A program made the translations under genes and the position numbers. The notes beneath the pieces are model-generated. The model was not told the DNA's origin, searched no databases, and was given only the letters and a program-made list of their open reading frames with translations. A stretch of 64,000 bases of DNA from JAGPUQ01 sp947084925 (GTDB lineage Bacteria; Pseudomonadota; Gammaproteobacteria; Pseudomonadales; Porticoccaceae), in the NCBI GenBank assembly GCA_947084925.1, contig CAMTUJ010000014.1:1-64000 (forward strand). Reading direction: 5' to 3'. Positions 44,455-52,467 of the stretch are shown here, one piece after another. The first letter of the stretch is position 1. Every line of letters begins with the position of its first letter.

Positions 44455-46195
44455 CCAGCGTTGCTCCCGGCTTGGTGACCAGCACGTCTTCCATGGCCAG
44501 GTACCGCAGGTCGGAGCCGAAGAACATGGCGAGCGCATCCTCGGGCGAGCACACCATGGGTTCGCCGCGGCGGTTGAGCGACGTATTGAGCACCACGCCG
44601 TTGCCGGTGAGGCGTTCGAGTTCTTCCATCAGGGCGTAATAGCGCGGGTTGTGGCGTCGCTCCAGCGCCTGGGCGCGGGCGGTGCCGTCCTCGTGCACCA
44701 CTTCGGGCACCCGGGTTTTCCACTCCTCGTTCACTTCGAAAGTGAAAGTCATGAAGGGCGCCGGGTGGTTCACCTTGAACATCCGCGGCGCGACCCGGTC
44801 GAGCATGCTGGGGCAGAACGGCCGCCAGCTTTCGCGGAACTTGATTTGTTCATTGATGCGATCGGCGACACCCGCAATGCTGGGGCAACCGAGGATCGAA
44901 CGTCCCCCGAGCGAGCGCGGGCCGAACTCCATGCGGCCCTGGAACCAGGCCACCGGATGGCCTTTGGCGAGCAGCCGCGCGACCTGCTCCGGCATCCGGT
45001 CGATCACCTGATGGGCCGGCTGGCCGGGATGGCGCGCGCAGGCGGCCAGACATTCTTCGGTGGTGAAGCTCGGGCCAAGGAAGACATGCTCCATCGGCTC
45101 GGGCTGGATGCCGCGCTTGACCAGCGCATAAGACGCGGCGCCCACCGCGGTGCCAGCATCCCCCGAGGCGGGCTGCACGAACAGCTCGCGGACTTCGGGG
45201 CGGGCGATGATCTTCTGGTTCAGCTTGACGTTGAGGGCACCGCCGCCGGCGAAGGCCAGCCGCCCGGTCTCGCGCAGGATGTCGCCCAGGTAGTGATCCA
45301 TGAGCTTGAGCACGGCATCTTCGTACAGCGCCTGGATGGCGGCGGCGTAGTCGATATAGGGCTGGTCGGCGCTGTCACCGTGGCGGCGCGGCCCCAGCCA
45401 TTCGATCAGGCGGGGGCTGAAATAAAACCCCTGGCCGTTCTCCTTGTGGCGGCGCAGCCCCACGGTATTCACATAGCGCGTGTTGACGCGCAGTTCCTTG
45501 CCGTCGCAGTGGAGCAGCCGCGCGAGATCGTGGCGGGCGGGATCGCCGTAGGGCGCCATGCCCATGACCTTGTATTCGCCGTCCAGCATCTCGAAACCGA
45601 GATACTCGGTGAGTGCGCCGTACAGCCCGCCCAGGGAATCGGGGTCGTAGAATTCCTTGATTTTGTGGATGCGCCCGTTTTCGCCGTAACCGAAAAAGGT
45701 GGTGGCGTATTCGCCCTTGCCGTCCACGCCCAGGATCGCGGTCTTGCCGGTGAAACCGCTCAGGTGATAGGCGCTGCTGGCGTGGGCGAGATGATGTTCC
45801 ACCGGTTCGAATTCGATCCGCGCGGGATCGATGCCCAGGGTGCGGAGCAGTTCGAAGATGCGCTGGCGATAGCGGCGATAGCGGCGGTTGCCGTTGACCA
45901 GCGCGTCCAGCGCCCGGTCGGGCGCATACCAGTAGCGGCGCGCGAAGTGCCAGCGCGCCGGCGAGCTGAGCGGAATCGGCGCAAAGGGCACCGCCACCAC
46001 ATCGACGTCGCCCGGCGCGATGCCGGCCTGGCGCAGGCAGAAGCGCGCGGCTTCGAGCGGCATCCGGTTCTTGGCGTGCTTGGCGCGGATGAAGCGTTCT
46101 TCCTCCGCTGCCGCGACCAGGTGACTGTCAATATAAAGCGCGGCCGAGGGGTCGTGGCCGAGGGCGCCGGAGAGGCCCAGTACGATGGTCGCCAA
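44447..46195 (-). CDS. wapO: carbamoyltransferase of the NodU/CmcH family, probable LPS-core modifier
   Basis: 582 residues. The N-terminal ASKHA-fold half makes carbamoyl-adenylate: VLGLSGALGHDPSAALYID, EHHLAHASSAYHLSGF (catalytic His set), ILGVDGKGEYATTFFGYG, MGMAPYGDP. The YrdC-like-interacting C-terminal half carries FGPRSLGGRSILGCP and TSLNRRGEPMVCSP. In Pseudomonas aeruginosa a gene of this size and position (wapO) is assigned to O-carbamoylation of inner-core heptose; the assignment here is by family and neighbourhood. Start 46195 is 3 nt after the kinase stop. Confidence 0.88.
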   Translation of the reverse strand: MATIVLGLSGALGHDPSAALYIDSHLVAAAEEERFIRAKHAKNRMPLEAARFCLRQAGIAPGDVDVVAVPFAPIPLSSPARWHFARRYWYAPDRALDALVNGNRRYRRYRQRIFELLRTLGIDPARIEFEPVEHHLAHASSAYHLSGFTGKTAILGVDGKGEYATTFFGYGENGRIHKIKEFYDPDSLGGLYGALTEYLGFEMLDGEYKVMGMAPYGDPARHDLARLLHCDGKELRVNTRYVNTVGLRRHKENGQGFYFSPRLIEWLGPRRHGDSADQPYIDYAAAIQALYEDAVLKLMDHYLGDILRETGRLAFAGGGALNVKLNQKIIARPEVRELFVQPASGDAGTAVGAASYALVKRGIQPEPMEHVFLGPSFTTEECLAACARHPGQPAHQVIDRMPEQVARLLAKGHPVAWFQGRMEFGPRSLGGRSILGCPSIAGVADRINEQIKFRESWRPFCPSMLDRVAPRMFKVNHPAPFMTFTFEVNEEWKTRVPEVVHEDGTARAQALERRHNPRYYALMEELERLTGNGVVLNTSLNRRGEPMVCSPEDALAMFFGSDLRYLAMEDVLVTKPGATLDG

Positions 46196-46198
46196 GTT

Positions 46199-47611
46199 TC
46201 AGTGCTCCGGTCCGGCGCCGGCGCGCAACGGCGCCAGCAGGTTTTCGAAGTGACGCCGGATCGCGCCGTCCCAATTGGCGAGAAAGCGCGCCAGATCGCG
46301 GCGCTGGGCGCGGCGGAAACGCCAGCCGCAGCGGTGCAGGCGCAGCGCATCCAGGTCGATCAGCAGCAAGCGCTGGTCGGTATCTTCAACCAGGAAATTA
46401 CTCGCCTTGAGATCGCCGTGGCTGATGCGGGCGGCGGCCAGGCTGTTCAGCATGTCCAGCAGGGCGCGGTCGAGCCAGTCCGGAACCACCGCTTCTCCTT
46501 GGTGCCGCAACCAGTCCTGCAAGGGCACTCCCGGGCTGTAGGCGCTGATCAGATAGGCGGTGCGGCGCAGCGGCCCGAAGCGCTGCTCCAGCAGAGCCAG
46601 CGGTGGCGGCGCGGGTACTCCCAGCAGCGCGAGCAGGTTCGCGTTACGCCACGCGACCCAGGCCCGCGAGCGCCGCGGCGCGCGACCGAGGCCGTGGCGC
46701 CAGTGCTTGATATTGTAGCGTTTCACCACCAGGTCCGAACCCGCGTCGGTGATCCGCACCACCGACGCGGTGTTGCCGTCCTTGAGCCAGTGGCCGGCGG
46801 CGATCCCGGCTTCGGGCGCGGCCAGCAGTTCGGCGAGGCGCGGATCGGCACCGTCGCGGCGGCGCGCGACAAAGCGGTCCCAGTCCCGCGCGATGACGAA
46901 TTCGCCGCAGGTGCGCAGGCATTTGGCGCGGTAGTCGCGCAGCCGCCGCTGCCGCGCCCGCAGCACTTCCCGGGCGAGCGCCGCCGGATCGGGTGGCGGT
47001 GTGCCATACGCTGGCAGCAGGGCGAGCAGGCGTTGGTCCCAGGTCGGTTCGAACTGGGCCAGAAACAGCGCCAGATTGGCGCGACATACCTTTCGATTCC
47101 GCGCGCGCAGTATCCCGGCACCGTCGATGACATGGGGCGCGCCGCCTGAAAACAGGAAGTTGTCGAGGTGTGGATCGGCCTGGATCAGGCGTGCGCGGTG
47201 CAGCGCGCCCAGCAGTGCGAGCGTCGCGGCGATATCGGCGTCCGCTGCCGGCGCGCTGCGGCCGCGGATGCGCTCCGCCAGACTTTGCGCTCCGGGCAGG
47301 AACTCGGTGGCTAGCAGCCAGGCTCCGGGGACCGCTGGCAGCTCGCGCAACGCCGGTGCCCGGATGCCGGCGGCGTGCAGACGCGCCAGGCCGGCACGCT
47401 CGCGCGCCTGGTCCCGGGCGCGGAAGAACAGTTTCACCAGCACCCGACCAGCGCCCCACTCGGCGCCGAACACCAGGCGCCGACCCGGGAGATGGCGGTG
47501 GATTTCGTCGCCGACCAGGCATTCCCCGTTCGCGAGCGCGAGCCGGAACGGCCCGTGCACGCCGACTTCCGCCGCGCGCAACGCGTCGAGCGTGATATCC
47601 GCCGGCGCCAC
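46199..47611 (-). CDS. tandem (two-domain) LPS kinase-like protein
   Basis: About 470 residues holding two kinase folds. First half: GAGRVLVKLFFRARDQARER (Lys), LIQADPHLDNFLF (catalytic loop with Asp and Asn), VIDGAGIL. Second half: DLVVKRYNIKHW (Lys), ISHGDLKASNFLV, LLLIDLDALRLH. Both keep the catalytic Asp. A hypothetical protein of about this size lies between wapQ and wapO in Pseudomonas aeruginosa. Start is uncertain: GTG 47611 (AAGGAG 12 nt upstream) or GTG 47623. It follows the WapP-like gene almost directly. Confidence 0.75.
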   Translation of the reverse strand: MAPADITLDALRAAEVGVHGPFRLALANGECLVGDEIHRHLPGRRLVFGAEWGAGRVLVKLFFRARDQARERAGLARLHAAGIRAPALRELPAVPGAWLLATEFLPGAQSLAERIRGRSAPAADADIAATLALLGALHRARLIQADPHLDNFLFSGGAPHVIDGAGILRARNRKVCRANLALFLAQFEPTWDQRLLALLPAYGTPPPDPAALAREVLRARQRRLRDYRAKCLRTCGEFVIARDWDRFVARRRDGADPRLAELLAAPEAGIAAGHWLKDGNTASVVRITDAGSDLVVKRYNIKHWRHGLGRAPRRSRAWVAWRNANLLALLGVPAPPPLALLEQRFGPLRRTAYLISAYSPGVPLQDWLRHQGEAVVPDWLDRALLDMLNSLAAARISHGDLKASNFLVEDTDQRLLLIDLDALRLHRCGWRFRRAQRRDLARFLANWDGAIRRHFENLLAPLRAGAGPEH

Positions 47612-47619
47612 GCCGAGGC

Positions 47620-48393
47620 TCACTCCTTGCTCCGGGCGATGCGCCGCACCAGCGCCGCGCGCTCCTGGCCCAGGCCGCGCGTTGCGCTGTAGGCGTCGAG
47701 CAGGGTGTCGCGCAGTTCCTGATCGAGTGCCGGGCAGTGGCGAAACAAGGTGTCGAGATCGCGCAGGCCGCCCCAGCGGGACCAGGTGCGCTTGCATTTT
47801 TCGAGATCGATCAGCCGCAGCGGCGCCGGATCGCGACTGGCGGCGCCGTCCTGCGGAAAAGCGTCGCGGGCCACGAACAGATGCTTGGGATACAGGCAGC
47901 CGTGCCGCCAGCCGGCGGCATGGAGCTGGCCGAGCAGCGCGCCCGCGGCGGCGGCGAAGCGTTCGCGCGGCTGCCGCGCCGGTGTCTGCGCCAGCCAGGT
48001 CGCCAGATCGAGATGCTCGTCGAGCGCGCGGGTCAGCAGCAGGGCGCGGTCGTCGCCGGGGCGGCGGTCGCGGCCGAAGCACAGGGCATCCAGGGTCGGG
48101 ATTCCGCTGCGCGCGAGGACCTGGATGCCGAGCCATTCGCGCTCCGCCAGCGGAATGCCTCGCAGCCAGTGACGCGGCGTGCGGCAATTGAAATTGCGTT
48201 GACGCTTCAGGTAATAGCGGCGCTGGTCCGCGCCCGTGCCGAGTTCCAGCACGCCGACCTGACTGGTGCCGCCGCGCGCCACGTTGGGACTTTCGACGGC
48301 AACCGCGCCGGCCTCCCAGAGCGCTTCGAACCCGTCGAGCCCGTGGCGCGCCAGCAGGGCACGCTCCGCCGGATCGATGATGAGCGTCGCCAT
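47620..48393 (-). CDS. LPS kinase-like protein, WapP-like (InaA family)
   Basis: 257 residues from ATG 48393. QRRYYLKRQRNFNCRTPRHW (Lys) and LAEREWLGIQVLARSGIPT (Glu) form the N-lobe; the catalytic loop reads WRHGCLYPKHLFVA, with Cys where kinases have Asp, and the metal Asp is in RLIDLEKCKR. Position directly after waaP matches wapP of Pseudomonas. Whether the Cys variant is active cannot be told. It starts 28 nt after the waaP stop. Confidence 0.8.
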   Translation of the reverse strand: MATLIIDPAERALLARHGLDGFEALWEAGAVAVESPNVARGGTSQVGVLELGTGADQRRYYLKRQRNFNCRTPRHWLRGIPLAEREWLGIQVLARSGIPTLDALCFGRDRRPGDDRALLLTRALDEHLDLATWLAQTPARQPRERFAAAAGALLGQLHAAGWRHGCLYPKHLFVARDAFPQDGAASRDPAPLRLIDLEKCKRTWSRWGGLRDLDTLFRHCPALDQELRDTLLDAYSATRGLGQERAALVRRIARSKE

Positions 48394-48421
48394 GGTCAGC
48401 GTGCCCCGCGCGCGGATCGGG

Positions 48422-49231
48422 TCATGGGTGGTATCCCTTGCGCACCCCTTTGCGGTGCAGCGCCTGTGCCCGGCGGCCCACGGCGCGCCACCGGCCCTGG
48501 CGCAGAAGATCGCGCAGCGGTGTATCCGCGTAGACGCGCAAAAATAGCAGTTCATCGCGCGCGCTTGCACCCGCCTGGCGCGCGGAATAACACAGGCTGG
48601 CGAGATCCTTGCGGCGCCAGCGCCAGGGAGTGCGGCGGCGGATCTGCATGCGGTGCAGGTCGATCAGATGGAGCGGCCGCGCAGCGGGCGGCCGGCTTTG
48701 CGCGGCGGGTGACGCATCGAGCAGAAAGTGGCACAGATAGTAATCGCGGTGATTGACGCCGCTCTCGTGCAGGGTGCGGGTGATGCTGGCGAGCTTGCGG
48801 ATCAGCGCGCGGCGCTCGGCAATCCCCAGCGCGGCCAGCCCGCCGCGCGCGCAGAAGGTCTCCAGATCGACGCTGGGTTCGAGCGCCTCGGTGACGAGAA
48901 ACGACAGGCGCCGCGCCGGATTGCCGCCGCGCTGCCCGAACGCCACCGGCGTCAGGGTGGCGACGCCCAGCTCCTGAAGCCGGTGAATGGCGCGCCATTC
49001 GCGGTGTGCGCCCAGCACCGGCAGGCGCAGACGCAACAGGTTCCTGGCGACTTCGCGCCAGCCGATGCCGCGATGGATCTTGGCGAAATAGGCGCGCCCG
49101 GCGAGTTCGAAGCGCAGGGTGCGGCGGCCTTCGAGCGCGCGATAGATCTCACCCTCGAGTCTGGTCACCTCGACAAAGGGATCGCACCCGGCCCAGGCGC
49201 GCGCGAGCTCGCCGGTGACCACGGGCTTCAC
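48422..49231 (-). CDS. waaP: LPS core heptose(I) kinase WaaP (RfaP)
   Basis: Phosphorylates the first core heptose, important for outer-membrane integrity. 269 residues: RAYFAKIHRGIGWREVARN (Lys), VLGAHREWRAIHRLQELGV (Glu), GVNHRDYYLCHFLL (catalytic HRD loop with Asp) and LHLIDLHRMQIRRRTPWRWR, the family signature. It overlaps waaG by 4 nt and is the one kinase of the cluster with a fully canonical WaaP sequence. Confidence 0.95.
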   Translation of the reverse strand: MKPVVTGELARAWAGCDPFVEVTRLEGEIYRALEGRRTLRFELAGRAYFAKIHRGIGWREVARNLLRLRLPVLGAHREWRAIHRLQELGVATLTPVAFGQRGGNPARRLSFLVTEALEPSVDLETFCARGGLAALGIAERRALIRKLASITRTLHESGVNHRDYYLCHFLLDASPAAQSRPPAARPLHLIDLHRMQIRRRTPWRWRRKDLASLCYSARQAGASARDELLFLRVYADTPLRDLLRQGRWRAVGRRAQALHRKGVRKGYHP

Positions 49232-50358
49232 GCGGGCCTCCGTGCGCCGGGGGCGAGCTGCTCGATCAGCGCGGCGGCGCGCTCGGGCAGGCTGTGGATG
49301 TCGGCGCTCGCGGCCCAGGCGAGGGCGCGCGCGCGCAAGGCGCCGCGGTCGGCCGTGAGCAGCGCGACGAGCGCATGATCGAAAGCGTCCTGCCCATAGG
49401 GCTCGGGTAACACCGCGCCGGCGCCGGCCTCGGTCACATAGTGGGCGTAGCCGCAGTTGGCGGTGGTCAGGACCGGCAATCCCGCCACCAGCGCCTCCAG
49501 CAGCACGGTGCCGGTGTTTTCGCTGTGGGCCGGGTGGACCAGCAGGTCCGCGCCCTGCAGAAAGCGCGGAATGTCGTCGCGGCCCGCGAAGAACCGCACC
49601 CGCCCCGCCACCCCGAGGCGCCGTGCCAGGCGCTGAAAGGGCGCGGGATCGTCCTGGCCGATCACGAACAACTGCACATCGGCAAGCTCGGCCGGCAGCG
49701 CCGCCAGTCCGCGCAGCGCCCGGTCGAGGCCCTTGGTCCGGAAGCCCGAGCCGACCATCAGCAGCAGCGGTCGGGACGCGCCGAGGCTGAATTCCGCGCG
49801 CAACGCGGCGCGCACGCGCGCGGCATCGGGCGGCGCGCGCCGGCTCGGGTCGATACCGGGCGGCAGCAAATGAAACCGCTCGGGCGGGGTACCGTAATGG
49901 TGCCGGAACAGCGGTTCCTGCACGGGCGCGATCATGAGTATCTCGGTGTGCGCGGCCGGGCCAAACACCGCCGCCTCGTGGCGGGCGAAGTGCCGGTAGC
50001 GCGGCGACAGTCGGTACAGGGCGCTCCTTTGGGTATCAGCCTTGTGGGCGTAGCAGGGATCGGCGGCGTAATAGATATCGAGCCCCGGCATCTTGTTGAA
50101 GCCGACCACCGCATCCGCCGGCCGCTGTGTGAGCTGCGCGGCGAGCGCGCGGCTGAAGTGGCGATAGCGCGCCGGGCTGGTGAAGCCGCGATCGGGAAGC
50201 CGTGTCACCTCCAGATCCGTGGGTGGCTCGCCGTCCCAGCTCAGCACGAACACCCGCACATCATGGCCGCGTGCCTGGCAGGCGCGCGCAATGCGCAGAA
50301 AATCCCGCTGCAAGCCGCCGTAGGGAAAGTATTTGTAGAGACAGAAGGCGAGTTGCAT
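49228..50358 (-). CDS. waaG: LPS core glucosyltransferase I WaaG
   Basis: GT4 GT-B enzyme that adds the first hexose to heptose II. 376 residues. LAFCLYKYFPYGGLQRDFLR is the characteristic N-terminus; MVGSGFRTKGLDRALRGLA, LFVIGQDDP, and HPAHSENTGTVLLEALVAGLPVL (E-x7-E donor site) form the C-terminal domain. Between waaF (19-nt gap) and waaP (4-nt overlap). Confidence 0.95.
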   Translation of the reverse strand: MQLAFCLYKYFPYGGLQRDFLRIARACQARGHDVRVFVLSWDGEPPTDLEVTRLPDRGFTSPARYRHFSRALAAQLTQRPADAVVGFNKMPGLDIYYAADPCYAHKADTQRSALYRLSPRYRHFARHEAAVFGPAAHTEILMIAPVQEPLFRHHYGTPPERFHLLPPGIDPSRRAPPDAARVRAALRAEFSLGASRPLLLMVGSGFRTKGLDRALRGLAALPAELADVQLFVIGQDDPAPFQRLARRLGVAGRVRFFAGRDDIPRFLQGADLLVHPAHSENTGTVLLEALVAGLPVLTTANCGYAHYVTEAGAGAVLPEPYGQDAFDHALVALLTADRGALRARALAWAASADIHSLPERAAALIEQLAPGARRPA

Positions 50359-50377
50359 GTTCCGGGGCGGCGCGCCG

Positions 50378-51412
50378 TCAGTGCGCCGCGAGCAGCCGGT
50401 CGGCGGCGGCGAGCACCAGCGCGGGGCTGAGGTCGTTGAGACATTTGAGGTGACCCTTGGGACACTCGCGCCGGAAGCAGGGGCCGCAGTCCACCGGGAT
50501 CAACAGCGTCTCCGCGCGGGGCGACAGCGGCGGCGTGAACCCCGGGCTGCTGGAGCCGTACACCACGATCAGGGGGCGGTCGAGGGCGGCGGCGATGTGC
50601 ATCAGCCCCGAGTCGTTGCTCACCACCAGATCCGCCCCGGCGAGCAGGTCGAGGGCGTCGGCGAGTTCGGTGGTGCCGGCCAGATTGTGGGCCTGCGCTT
50701 TCAGGGCGGCGGGCAGGCGTTCGATGATGGCGTCCGTCACCGACCGGTCGCGCTGCGAACCCAGCAGCCAGAGCTGCCAGCCGCGCGCGGCGTAGGTATT
50801 GGCGAGACTCGCGTAGTGGACGTCCGGCCAGCGTTTCGAAGGACCGAATTCGGCGCCCGGGCACAGTGCCAGCACCGGGCGTGCGGGGTCGAGCGCAAAC
50901 CGTTCGCGCAGCGCCGCGAGCCGCTCCGGGTCGGCGCGCAGCCGGGGCCGGGGCAGCGGATCCTGCAGCGGCCGCCCCTGCGGATAGGCGAGGGCGACGC
51001 AGCGCTCCACCATGCGCGGGTATTTGCGCGGGTCCAGCAGGCGGATGTCGTTGAGCAGCCAGAAGCGCCATTCGCCGCGCCAGCCGGTGCGCAGCGGAAT
51101 ACCCGCGAAAGCGGGGATCAGCGCCGACTTGAAGGAGTTGGGCAGCACGATGGCCTGGTCGAAGCGCTTGGGTTCGAGTCCGCGCGCGAGCGCGAGGCGT
51201 CCGCCGAGATTCAGTTCGCCGTGGGCGAAGGGCAGGTCGATGGCAGCGTCCACTTCGGGCATGCGCGCCAGCAGCGGCCGGCTCCAGGCGGGGGCCAGCA
51301 CCGTGATGCGGCACCCCGGCTGGCGCCGGCGCAGTGCCATGAACAGGGCCTGGGACATCACCATGTCCCCGACCCAGGACGCGCCGATCACCAGGATGCT
51401 GGGTCCGGTCAT
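50378..51412 (-). CDS. waaF: lipopolysaccharide heptosyltransferase II WaaF
   Basis: GT9 enzyme adding the second heptose. 344 residues from ATG 51412. ILVIGASWVGDMVMSQALF opens the protein; ALCPGAEFGPSKRWPDVHYA and VVSNDSGLMHIAAALDRP, YGSSSPGFTPPLS, and DCGPCFRRECPKGHLKCLN are WaaF signatures. ilvE ends 22 nt upstream; the ilvE-waaF-waaG-waaP order is as in Pseudomonas except that waaC is missing between waaF and waaG. Confidence 0.96.
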   Translation of the reverse strand: MTGPSILVIGASWVGDMVMSQALFMALRRRQPGCRITVLAPAWSRPLLARMPEVDAAIDLPFAHGELNLGGRLALARGLEPKRFDQAIVLPNSFKSALIPAFAGIPLRTGWRGEWRFWLLNDIRLLDPRKYPRMVERCVALAYPQGRPLQDPLPRPRLRADPERLAALRERFALDPARPVLALCPGAEFGPSKRWPDVHYASLANTYAARGWQLWLLGSQRDRSVTDAIIERLPAALKAQAHNLAGTTELADALDLLAGADLVVSNDSGLMHIAAALDRPLIVVYGSSSPGFTPPLSPRAETLLIPVDCGPCFRRECPKGHLKCLNDLSPALVLAAADRLLAAH

Positions 51413-51434
51413 CGACGCCGGCCTGGAGGAGGGC

Positions 51435-52364
51435 TCAATCGGCGACCGGCGCCAGCCATTCCGGATGGGCGGCGAGGCGGCCGCGCACGGCATCGAAATA
51501 CAGTTGCTGCAGGCGCGCGGTGATCGGCCCGCGGGCGCCGGCGCCGATCACCCGGTTGTCGAGCTCGCGGATCGGCAGCACTTCGGCGGCGGTGCCGGTG
51601 AAAAAGGCTTCATCCGCGATGTAGATTTCGTCGCGGGTGATGCGTTTCTCGCGGACTTCGTAGCCGCATTCGTGCGCCAGTTGAATCACGGTGTCGCGGG
51701 TGATGCCGTCGAGGCAGGAGGTCAGTTCGGGGGTGTAGAGCACGCCGCGATTGATGACGAAAATATTCTCGCCGCTGCCTTCCGCGACATAGCCTTCGGG
51801 GTCGAGCAGCAGCGCTTCGTCGTAGCCGTCCTGCAGCGCCTCGCGCAGCGCCATCATCGAGTTGGTGTAGTTGCCGGTCGCCTTCGCCTTGCACATGGTG
51901 ATGTTGACGTGGTGGCGCGTGATGGACGAGGTGCGGATGCGGATGCCCTGCTCCAGCGCCTCGGGACTCATGTAGGAGGGCCATTCCCAGGCGGCGATGG
52001 CGATGTGGGTGCGCAGGCCGTCGGCGCGCAGGCCCATGCCCTCGGAGCCGAGAAACGCCAGCGGCCGGATGTAGGCTTCGCGCAGATTGTTCGCGCGCAC
52101 GACCTGGCGCTGGGCCTCGTTCAGGGTCTTGCGGTCGAAGGGCATGTTCATGCCGACGATCTTGGCGGAGTTGAACAGCCGGTTGGTGTGATCTTCCAGA
52201 CGGAAAATCGCCGTGCCGCGGCTGTCGGTGTGATAGGCGCGCACGCCTTCGAACACGCCCATGCCGTAGTGCAGCGTGTGGGTCAGCACATGTACCTGTG
52301 CCTCGCGCCAGGGTACCAGTTGGCCGTCGAACCAGATGAACCCGTCGCGGTCTGCAAAAGACAT
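51435..52364 (-). CDS. ilvE: branched-chain amino acid aminotransferase
   Basis: PLP class IV transaminase for Leu, Ile and Val synthesis. 309 residues. FIWFDGQLVPWREAQVHVLT and HTLHYGMGVFEGVRAYHTD open it; YTNSMMALREALQDGYDEAL (PLP Lys region), AEGSGENIFVI, CLDGITRDTVIQLA and FFTGTAAEVLPIRELD (phosphate and cofactor contacts) follow. Immediately downstream of glnE with a 103-nt gap. Confidence 0.97.
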   Translation of the reverse strand: MSFADRDGFIWFDGQLVPWREAQVHVLTHTLHYGMGVFEGVRAYHTDSRGTAIFRLEDHTNRLFNSAKIVGMNMPFDRKTLNEAQRQVVRANNLREAYIRPLAFLGSEGMGLRADGLRTHIAIAAWEWPSYMSPEALEQGIRIRTSSITRHHVNITMCKAKATGNYTNSMMALREALQDGYDEALLLDPEGYVAEGSGENIFVINRGVLYTPELTSCLDGITRDTVIQLAHECGYEVREKRITRDEIYIADEAFFTGTAAEVLPIRELDNRVIGAGARGPITARLQQLYFDAVRGRLAAHPEWLAPVAD

Positions 52365-52467
52365 CGGAATATTCTCCTCGAAGCTGTGGCGTTGAAATGC
52401 CGTCGTAGAAACCGTTGTTCAGAAACCGTTACTTTTCCGGAGCTATTACTGTTCAGGGACTGCGCCG

